A DNA stretch of 63,211 bases from Heliocybe sulcata (taxonomy: Eukaryota; Basidiomycota; Agaricomycetes; Gloeophyllales; Gloeophyllaceae), in the NCBI GenBank assembly GCA_004369045.1, contig ML213507.1:700755-763965 (forward strand), given 5' to 3'. Below the pieces are notes generated by a model. The model had not been told where the DNA came from. It did not search any database and worked only from the letters and a program-made list of their open reading frames with translations. A program made the translations under genes and the position numbers. Of this stretch, positions 54,792-63,211 are shown piece by piece; position 1 is the first letter of the stretch, and every line of letters begins with the position of its first letter.

Positions 54792-55949
54792 TGTGCAAGG
54801 TATATCGGGAGCCCATTCGTTGAGCGTGAAAGCATAGAACTTTGCTCCGAATATCTAGTGTTCCCTCGTACTACCGGGGTCTGGCGCCGCGATGCAAAGG
54901 AATGCCATTGCTTGAAGTTGTACAGGGACCATGGACCAAGGAGACACGCTGTAGTATTTGGCCCCCAGACGTCCTGTGCATAGGTAGAGCTTGCGAGTAC
55001 GAACCTCTAGGACTCGCCAATTTCGAGCAAATTGTAGGAAATGGTATATCGATGAGTAGTCGATATGATCGATGGAAGTCCCACTTTTGCAGGGTTAGGA
55101 GTTAGAGGTTAGGAGGAACGAGAACGGAGACATCCGAAGACATCACCATTTGCAACAGTTCGTTCTGCCAAGGGGCATTTCAATCATATTGCGACTATGG
55201 TCAATGGCTGCCTCTTTCCGCCCCTACTGACGATAATCACAGGCAACGGGGTGCTCGAAATTTGCTCCGAGAGTGTGAAGTCTAGATGGCGTACGACAAA
55301 GCCTGCATACGGATGCAGAGAAAGTATGCGTTCATCGTATCTGCATTAGTCCATCACGGGCGCGGTGAGGCCTCTACCAGTGTTGTACCCGTATCTTTCC
55401 TGGTACGGATTATGTTCCGATAGACTACCACGTGATCAAAAGCCAGTGAAACATAGGACACTCGCGGACTTGACACACCTTTATACTCAGCGCGATCGCC
55501 CTGCCTGGTATTCGATAAATTACGGAGAGCCTATTGCTAAGATGGCTTAAGCTTAGCAGGGTCAAGCCAAGCAATCGTGGGCATGCTCTTGTCAATATGT
55601 ACGCTGCCAGCGTTTGAAATGAAGAACAGGCAGTGTTAACCGTCAGGCTGACTATGGTGTCGAGCAATAAGTGTTAGTTAAAGAGGAAGGGCAAAAGTGC
55701 GGTTTCCGCTGGTTCCGTGAGGTGAACACCACGCGGTGTGGCAGTGCCCCGAGACATTGTGGCGATTTTGTTGACAATTGCTTGGTCCAGGCGTGGTAGA
55801 GACGCCACGTCAGTGAAGCGTGTCTCCTTACAACCTCCACGTAGTCCACGTCTCCTCCGCAGTTCGAGGCTCGTACAAGACAGCCATTCCTTTCTGTCTT
55901 TAACCACGTACACGTCTGGCAACGTACTGTCAACTTACGACACGACACT
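54792..55949. other. Upstream region of the bZIP gene
   Basis: No gene supported. The ~250 bases before 55950 contain short CT-rich stretches and probably hold the bZIP promoter and a 5' leader. Small frames on both strands overlap and have no recognisable content. Confidence 0.45.
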
Positions 55950-57055
55950 ATGGACAACTCATTTGTCGATCCGACAACTTTGTCCCTTCCATCACCCTCC
56001 GACAGTACTTCCAGCAAACGAGCTGCGTCATCAAGCCCCGACAGTAATGCGGAAGGATCCTCGCGCAAGCGTCAGAGGTCCGACGGAGCTAGCGAGGAGC
56101 GTAAAGAGGCACGCATGCATCGTAACCGCATAGCAGCCCAGAATTCCCGCGACAGGCGCAAAGCCCAATTCACCTTCCTCGAGCGCCGCGTTGCGGAACT
56201 AGAGGAGGAGAACCGGCAGTTACGCGCCGGTTTGTGTGTGCAGGGAATGACTCCAATGATGGGGAACGTCATGGCAGAGCAAGAGAAGGAGAGAGCAAGG
56301 GATCGGGAGAACGAGGAGTTGAAGGAGAGAATTAAAACTCTCGAGAAAGGTTGGGAAGCCGTTATCAAGGCCCTAGCCTCTCAAGGTCTGCCTACGGGTT
56401 TGCCATTCACTCCCTCCACTCCCGTCTCGAACCCTAAAACATCAACATCCGCCCTCCCTGTCATCGCCTCCTCATCACCAGTCTACCCCTTGTCGCCCGC
56501 CCTATCCCACACATCCGCCCTGTCTAGTCCAGGAACACTGTACGCTGACGGATCAGACTTCACTCGCCACCCCGCACGGGTGGCGTCCATCGACCCAACT
56601 TCGATGCCCCTGCAGCGGGTGAAGTGCAGTCCAACCAGCAAAACGGTGTTCTCGAGATTACGGCGCAACCCCTCCCCACAAACACAACCACACCGTCCAC
56701 CATCGATGAAGCAGATATGGACACCCTATTCCGCGAGATCCTCGCAGACCCTCCTACGACATCTTCATCCGCTGATGTACCGTCAGCGCTCGTCGAATTC
56801 AAGGTCCCCTCATACTCATCCTCGTCACCGACCACGACCGCGGCGCAGATAATCCCATCAGCCGTCGCGAATGTCGAGGACTGGGAGCGCGAGGACGAGA
56901 TGCAGAGACTGCTGGACATGTTACCTAGTGTCCAGGCGGAGGGACTCTCCGACACCGTTGAGTTCGCTTCGAGTCTCGACTTGGATATCGGTGGATGGGA
57001 CGTGGACGGTCTCCTCTCGCAGCCTCCAGCTTCAAATGAGCTTGGCGTCTTTTGA
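55950..57055 (+). CDS. HAC1/XBP1-type bZIP factor of the unfolded protein response
   Basis: MDNSFVDPTTLSLPSPSD opens a frame with the bZIP basic region KEARMHRNRIAAQNSRDRRK and the zipper FLERRVAELEEENRQLR, the pattern of Hac1/HacA. The first frame would end at 56852 with a basic, repeat-like tail. A second frame, overlapping it and ending at 57055, encodes an acidic, activation-domain-like C-terminus (STIDEADMDTLFREILADPP, VEDWEREDEMQRLLDMLPSV, DLDIGGWDVDGLL). Two TGCAG motifs 14 bases apart mark a predicted Ire1-type unconventional intron (56613-56626). Its removal joins the frames into 363 residues. This is the classic switch: ER stress, Ire1 cleavage, frame change, active factor. The coordinates give the spliced product. 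Confidence 0.88.
56613..56626 (+). other. Predicted 14-nt unconventional (Ire1) intron
   Basis: The 5' site is CTG|CAGC in a 7-base loop (56610-56616) closed by CCC/GGG (56607-56609, 56617-56619). The 3' site is GTG|CAGT (56624-56630). Removing 14 bases shifts from the bZIP frame to the acidic frame, and (1106-14)/3 is an integer. It is far shorter than a spliceosomal intron and has no GT-AG ends. Confidence 0.68.
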
Positions 57056-57637
57056 AGGAACCTTATCTTCATTCACCTTGTCTATATGTTTTCTCTGTTT
57101 TCGCTATTTATCCTCAGTTTCTTGGTATCTCGGACGGGCCTCTTTCTCTCTCGTATCATAGACACTTCTAAAGGGTGCACTTGATTCGTTGTCATTCTTC
57201 TTCAATCGGTTCTCTACTGTACCGCTTCATCGTTTTTGGCGTTCTCTTATGTTCCGATGCTGTCTCCTTTCTATTGTTACAACACTTTCTCCTCTCCGGG
57301 GTTGACGAAGGTTGTTGTAGCTGTGGATAGTGAGCGCTTGGGGCTTAGGGATCGCTGTCTTCCTTGTTCGTGGTCGTGTAGCATGTACCCGGCTGAGCGG
57401 TGGACAATCGATGATTTACGTGCCACGAATGAGACTTGGGTGGTGAATGCTGGTCTGAATATACACCCGATAATACGCATATATAGGCAACAGGATGAGG
57501 TTATACCACTAGGGCATTTTGCCAGGATACCAAGGACAAAATGATACAACATTGAACACCAGTACATGAACCCGAATTTTGGATGAACTCGACGGCAACC
57601 GTGCCACGAGCTCGGATTTACACGACGGAGAAAGGAC

Positions 57638-58170
57638 CTAATCCTTCATCTCGACGTCGTCAGCCGCGAAAGAGTCTTCCTCCTCTTCATCCTTGTCCTC
57701 GGGCTTGAGACCCGCCTTGGCCAGCGCTTCGGCAGAGGTGTAGTCCACCTTGACACCGCGGGTCCTGCGGGCACCGGTGATGATGGCGGAGGGGTCGATT
57801 TCCTCCAAGCTGTCGTCCTATGATCGTGGAGGTCAGATGTTTCTCGTAAATGCGTGGAAGAGGATTGGAAAAAAGGAAGTACGGGACGGTGGCAGGTATG
57901 GACGCGCATAACTCACCTCTTCCTCTTCTTCCTCCTCTTCTTCTTCCTCTTCCTCCTCCTCGTCATCATCATCGTCGTCGTCGTCTACTTCGATATCGGG
58001 CTGGACGGACTTGCCCTTGCCCTTGTCCGCGGACAGGCTGGTGAAAGACGCGTCCCTAGAACGCGAGCCACCCACAGGTTAGCACACTCGATACAAAGGG
58101 GAATATAGGATGAAATGAGAGCGCACTTCGCGTCCGTGGCGTTGCCTGCAGCAGTCGCGTCGGTGGACAT
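57638..58170 (-). CDS. Histone chaperone CHZ1-like protein
   Basis: Small minus-strand gene of three exons: MSTDATAAGNATDAK (from 58170), then SFTSLSADKGKGKSVQPDIE followed by a long Asp run and a Glu run (near 57915-57990), then the CHZ motif DSLEEIDPSAIITGARRTRG with VKVDYTSAEALAKAGLKP, ending DDVEMKD-stop at 57638. CHZ-domain proteins bind H2A.Z-H2B dimers and help deliver them to chromatin. The acid run flanking the LEEID...RRTRG motif is the expected arrangement. Introns lie near 58060-58125 and 57820-57915. The Asp run is encoded largely by GAC/GAT and the Glu run by GAG/GAA repeats, which may vary in length between strains. Confidence 0.87.
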
Positions 58171-60479
58171 TTTGAAAGACTTTTGGTGAGGATCGAGACG
58201 CGGTAGTGGCGGTTAGAATGAAATGAGAAAAGACGCGTCCAGGCTCGCGAGTCGCGGACGCATTCATCCCGCTTATTGCCGAGCGGAGTTCGAAACCTTT
58301 GGTGTACGCACAGAGGCCACAATTCTCTCTTCTAACAAATCAAGCGCAAGTATGACTGCAGCACGAATAGCAGGCCTCACTATGTCCTTCCTGCTTTGCG
58401 ACGCTTGAACTTATTTACTGCTATGCCCTCCTGTCAAGTTCACCAGGGAAGGAAGGTACGGCAATCAGCAGCAGAACCAATTCTTACCATGCTCACAACC
58501 TGACAGAATGAGACATTTGGATTCGAGCAGTCGTCCAAGTGTTTTTTTGCTTATGACTACAAGAAAGTCATAGAATAACCTATCTTTTATTGCTAATGAA
58601 TGATGACCTTCAGGATATGTTGTGCCGCATCCGGCCCCTTGGGTAAACCCCCGACTCTGAGGGCTACCTGATAGATATCGAGCATGGCAATGTCCCAGTG
58701 ACATGTTTTGCGACGGGTTGTAGGCCCGCTGACCCTTGGGCTACTCCTTACGACCCTGGTCCAGCAACACGCGAAACGGATCACCAGCTCTCCTCGGGAA
58801 TGGTAAGGCGTCAAATATTTTTTACAATGTGTTTCATCCAGGAGTAAATCTCGTGAAGCGGCTTCTCATACAGAGGCCCGCCAGCCATACTTGCGCATGC
58901 ACTACTCCTGGTGCTGTGTTGAGACCGCCGGCCGATGGCAGAGGCACGTCCTTCGTCCCGACCATTGCACCCGTGTGAGTCCCTCTTTTCCGGACCCATG
59001 TGCTGAGTCTCCACCTGTCATCAGGCCTTGCGCAACTGTACATTTGCCTCCTGTAGCATAAGGAGTACACCGTATTGGAGTGTTCTAGATTCAGAACATC
59101 TCTCGTAAGTGGAATGTGATACAACTTGTTGCCCTCGGTTCTCTCTGACTAGCGGGTAGCCCACAGCGCCCATATTTCATTGGACACGCCGTTAGACTCA
59201 TTTGCGTATACTTCGTCAGCAGGGCCGAGATCGGAATTCGGGGTCAGACGACTTAGACGCTCTCCAGACCCGTGGAAGTCGCGCTTAGCGCTCTCTCCAG
59301 TATCGTACTGCGTGATCTTGCTACGCCCTGTGAGTAGACAAGACCATTCTACCTCACTTTTACGTCCTCGGATCGTGACCTGACGGGACTTTAGGCCAAG
59401 TCCGCCTGGGCGCTCGCCGTGGCATTCGAATATTCAACGACGGAGCGGCGACTATCGAGGTCCAGTCGGCGAAGCTAGTGCCAGACAATGCATGGACTTG
59501 ACTCGCCGGCGATTCGGTGATTTGCATGAAAGGTCACTAGTACCGGTACGTATGCCACAAAGGCTTGAGGTGCGACATGACATTCAGTCCCGGTGCCAAT
59601 CTTTGCATCCGCGACGCAATGTTTTGCCCTCGTCGAGGTGATGCTGTCATTGTTGATACGACAACTAGATGTCGTTGGTCGCTCTGTCAGTTCTACACTC
59701 GCTCCCCAAGCCACATCGGAGAAGGCCCGATACCCTCCGATGCGACGCAAGGGTCAGATCCAGGAACGATCACAGAAAGGCTATCACGGACTCGAGATCA
59801 AATTGTGGCGCCCCAGCTGCCCCATGTTGCCTCTCGCTTGCTGCGGGCCGAATCGCGGTGCAGTTTAGCGCCTGGGAAGCGACCGACGTTCTCAGGTACT
59901 CAGGTACCTCCGTCCGAGAACAGGTTATCGTGCAGATGCCAGGTCCAATCATTCCCGTCAATCATCCATCACATAGTTGAGGAATATAACTGCAATACAC
60001 GAGCTGGATGAGCTGTGGATGAATGTTCAGCGGGATCGAGTTCAAATACGCCGCTTGCGGTCGTATTTTCTATAAGAACAGCCGCGGCCCATTTACGTGT
60101 AAATAGGTTTCATCTACCACGGGCGCGTATTCAAAGCCGTGGGCGCCGGGTGCGGAAAGTTCGAAAGAACACGACGAGCGCTGTCCGCTTTGTCCATAAC
60201 TCTCCATTCTACATTGTCTTGCATTGCTCTTGCATCGATAGTTTTTCTTTGGCCTCTCCTGAAGCGCTGAAGATCAAGCTTGAAGCAATATTGCAAGCGG
60301 CAAGCGTTAACCGCCAGCGAGCCACGTGCGGTCGTATCAGCGACATCGGGATCGGCGAAACGGCGTGTGGTCTTATACCTCCGTTGCTAGTGACAACGGG
60401 GGAAGAGTGCCGTATGGGGTACGCTATAGCGTAGAAAATTTCCTTTTATCGCTCATCGCCGGCTTCGACAGCGACGACG
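58171..60479. other. 2.3 kb without a recognisable gene
   Basis: Promoter of the CHZ1-like gene at the left and the leader of the next gene at the right. Frames in between (for example 59565-60011) have no recognisable content or introns. Confidence 0.5.
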
Positions 60480-62470
60480 ATGGTCAAGGGCACCGTCACT
60501 CCCTTTACCCTCAGGCGTCCGACGACATCCCCTGGCTCGGTCGAATCCTACAGCCAAACTCTCCCCCGCACAAGCCCCAGGACCAACTCATCTTCAGTCT
60601 TTCCTTTTCGCCTTAGCTTTGATTCATCAAAGATACACAAGGACCCTCTTCTCACACTCACGCTGTCATCCCCATCATTCCTCGACACCACCATAACCGA
60701 CGAACTCGCCAGCAATCCTGTCTATGTTATCGAGACTTCTGGACGGACCACTTCCATTCTGCGCACCAATACCGCCCAGGGCGGGTATATCAAGGCGGCG
60801 TCTATCAGATGGCCTAATCCCGACAAAGGGAAGGGAAAGAAGAAGGCGAGCGTCAATGATATCTTGGTACGGATAGGCAAGAGCAACTGGATAGGATCAG
60901 AGGAGTTTTTCGTGTTCGGGACCACTTTCACGTACGTCCGTCTGCCTGGCATCTCTTTCAGCTGCTGAGAGCGCTCAGCGATCCGCTTTTATGCAGTACC
61001 AGGAAGTTCATGCTTCAGGACTATCCAGATCGGCTGAAGTGGAAGCACGTCGGGTCCCATTATCACGTACGTCCTAAATACATTCCCGCTGGGCGCCTAC
61101 TCATCGCACTGCAGTGCGTCACAAACGCCCTCAAGACCCCAGTTGCTATCTTGGAACCTTCTACTCTCACAACTCCGACACGGATCAAGGTATTCGAAAC
61201 TCTGTTCAAGAGGGGAGACGGACCGAAGATTGATTACCGCGCTATTCCAATCGTATTGATTGATCACTTGATCGTCACGGCGTTCCTGCTATTGACCGAC
61301 ATAGAGGAGTGGGAGAAGACGGGGAAGGCGGAGGAGTGGGCGGAGAACAGAGAGGGCAGGTCACCGTCGCCGTCAACAGCAGGTCCCAGTTCTGCGGCTT
61401 CCGCTGAATCGATACGAAAGTGGGAAGCGCTCGTCCGGGGCTCGTTCATACCACCACCTCGGTCGAATCGTGACCGGCCCTCTTCAAGTCGCAGTTCGGC
61501 CACTCGCAGTCTCACGAACCGGGCCTCAACCATCTTCGACTCGGGAATGTCGCAGTCCTCTGGGTCGGACGTATATAATCCCGCCTCGCCAGCTCGGGGC
61601 AACTCCGACCAAGACGATAGGAGAACACGAACGCAGTCGGCGTCCTTCTTGGAAATGGCCACGCCGGAAATCCCTGCTCAAGAATACCACCAGCCCCCAG
61701 ACCCTGCGCCTTCTCGTCAGCCACCGGAGAGCGTACCTCCGACTTCTCACCACCCACCAAGATCCGTTTCCATGTCAAATATGTCGACTGCGAATGTCCC
61801 GACCGTCGGATCACTTGGTCGGCAGCGGAGAGAATTGCCAACTCCTCCAGTAGCGTTCCAGCAGCCAAGAGCGGACCAACCGTGGTTGCACCGTTCGTAT
61901 TCGAACCTAAATCAACAACCTGCCAGCCCAGCATACGAGCCTCCGTCTACGACAGGCACGAACATCATATCTCCCGTTTCCAGTCAGGCGCCCACCGTGT
62001 TCTCGTTCGAACCCTGGTCAATGCACTCCGCCACGACTGTCTCCCCGCAATCGCTCAACCCTCCTAGGCTTCACCTCCGCCACGTCCACTCTATCAATTC
62101 CATACGCTCGCCAGTCGAGGGCCACGGCGAAACCTCCCGCAACCCCGACGGACGCCCTACCACCACCTCCAACGCCGACTCCTCCCTACCACCAAAATTA
62201 GCGCGCGAGCGCCGGCGGACGCGTCGACCCGCGACGGCGCCGATGCGCGAGCCGTCTGCGTATATTCACGAGGAGGAAGGGCACGAAGACGACCCGGAGA
62301 GGCTGGCGGCGACGCTGCGCGATTTGAACTTTGTGACGATGCGCGATATGGGGATGAGCCCGGACCAGATCGACCGGATATACGACCAGCCGCCGCCTGC
62401 GTACGATGCTATCGACTTTTCGCTGCCCCGGCTGCCGCCCCCGCCGCCGCATCATCATCCTCGGCGATAA
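60480..62470 (+). CDS. Ser/Pro-rich protein with a DUF6593-like N-terminal domain
   Basis: Two exons: 60480-about 60931 and about 60995-62470. The N-terminal ~200 residues form a beta-rich-looking domain: PFRLSFDSSKIHKDPLLTLT, NPVYVIETSGRTTSILRTN, AASIRWPNPD, EEFFVFGTTFTTRKFMLQDY, then PAGRLLIALQCVTNALKTPV. This pattern resembles basidiomycete DUF6593-type domains (moderate confidence). A hydrophobic stretch IPIVLIDHLIVTAFLLLT follows. The rest is disordered Ser/Pro/Arg/Gln sequence, ending with a conserved-looking RDMGMSPDQIDRIYDQPPP and a Pro-His tail. Function is unknown. The disordered part suggests phosphorylation or scaffold use, which is speculative. Confidence 0.75.
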
Positions 62471-63211
62471 CCTCGCCTGACACGCCCAGTGCGGCGCTCG
62501 TGGGGCATTGTGCTTAATCCCGACTGTTCTGAATGGTCGCCTCCGCGTCGCCGTGCCATAATGACCTCTGGTACATACCACCAGCTCGCCTGCTCCATCT
62601 GTTTGTCTGTCACTATCAATCGCATCAAGTAATGCATTATATTGTAGTATACAACTAAGCCCCTCACGACCTTCGTTCCGCTCTTCGCTGGCATATACTT
62701 GTATATACATATAACTTCTGTCGCATTGTGCGGCCCTACTCATTCGCTTATTTCTGCTGTCTCCTTCTACTCACTTCTCCTTTTCTTTCGTCGTCACTTA
62801 CTAGGATTCCATGGTCATCTGATATCCCATACCTTGCATGCTTTGCAGTATAGTACTATAGAGAATATCGTAAAGGAATTGTAGCAAATCAAATGAAGAG
62901 GTATAGGAAGTGTGCTGAAGGCCGTACGCCGCGGTGATCAACAGACAGCTGATCTTCCGGTGGCGGGAGACTCGCAGATTCTGAACGCAGAAGGCGGGTA
63001 GTGATCTCACTAGTGCTGGTCTTTACATTTGAATCCGAGAGCTTTCTGGACCACCTTAGGCAGGAGGGATTCGCCGACGTCATGCATCATGACCCGTTAG
63101 GCCATTTACTGTGCAGGCCGGATATGGCCCGACAGGCCCTATCGGACGCGATGCTGGCCTATAGTGTCCAAATATAGATTTTCCTAATTTGAAGAGAGCC
63201 TCCTGCATATC
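62471..63211. other. 3' flank, no gene recognised
   Basis: AT-rich downstream region of the previous gene; a small minus-strand frame at 62801-63083 has no recognisable content. Confidence 0.45.

Overview
The window reads as a draft chromosome segment of an agaricomycete (mushroom-forming) basidiomycete. Genes are broken by many 50-60 bp GT-AG introns. They include tandem tyrosinases, an agaricomycete-type divergent kinase, an F-box/LRR gene, PIG-U, a Hac1-type bZIP and a CHZ1 histone chaperone. One 705-base N gap (23169-23873) shows it is an assembly. All gene calls come from reading the sequence; nothing was searched or measured.

Left accessory half (1-30 kb). A segmental repeat (1-2832) carries a small non-autonomous Helitron (199-1735) and abuts a truncated sphingosine-1-phosphate lyase 3' end (2833-3276). 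From 4830 to 29934 lies a nest of Helitron-like elements. All begin TTACGAGTCCTGAG. All carry a partial inverse copy of that end just inside the 3' end, followed by a hairpin and a CT(G/C)AAG-type tail. This is the layout of Helitron2-type elements (asymmetric terminal inverted repeats) rather than the TC...CTRR type. The largest (4945-27478, minus strand, about 22.5 kb) sits inside the 5' end of a 1.1 kb relative. That relative meets another element tail-to-tail at 28459, making a long palindrome. The giant element encodes an intronless 2424-aa Rep/helicase with a C-terminal USP-like peptidase domain. It also carries four spliced cargo genes: an acidic protein with SUMO-interaction-like motifs, a protein with a conserved FRIGDIVEVEVGF block, a Cys-rich/Pro-rich coiled-coil protein, and a large protein with a 2-oxoglutarate/Fe(II) dioxygenase-like core. 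Two cargo genes contain in-frame stops and one is split by a foldback element, while the Rep/helicase frame is fully open.

Right half (30-63 kb). This is more ordinary: kinase (-), divergent small gene (+), PIG-U (-), two tyrosinase paralogues (-), multipass membrane protein (-), F-box/LRR (+), a second inverted copy of the 1-2832 repeat (53295-54570 and beyond), HAC1-like bZIP (+), CHZ1 (-), and a Ser/Pro-rich protein with a DUF6593-like head (+). Several 1-3 kb stretches between them have no recognisable gene.

Most worth following: (1) the giant Helitron and its cargo module; (2) the paired hairpins conserved in position but not in sequence in the three short elements; (3) the predicted 14-nt Ire1-type intron in the bZIP gene; (4) the foldback element inside the dioxygenase-like gene; (5) the inverted repeats about 52 kb apart, one with and one without a Helitron, giving a natural empty site.
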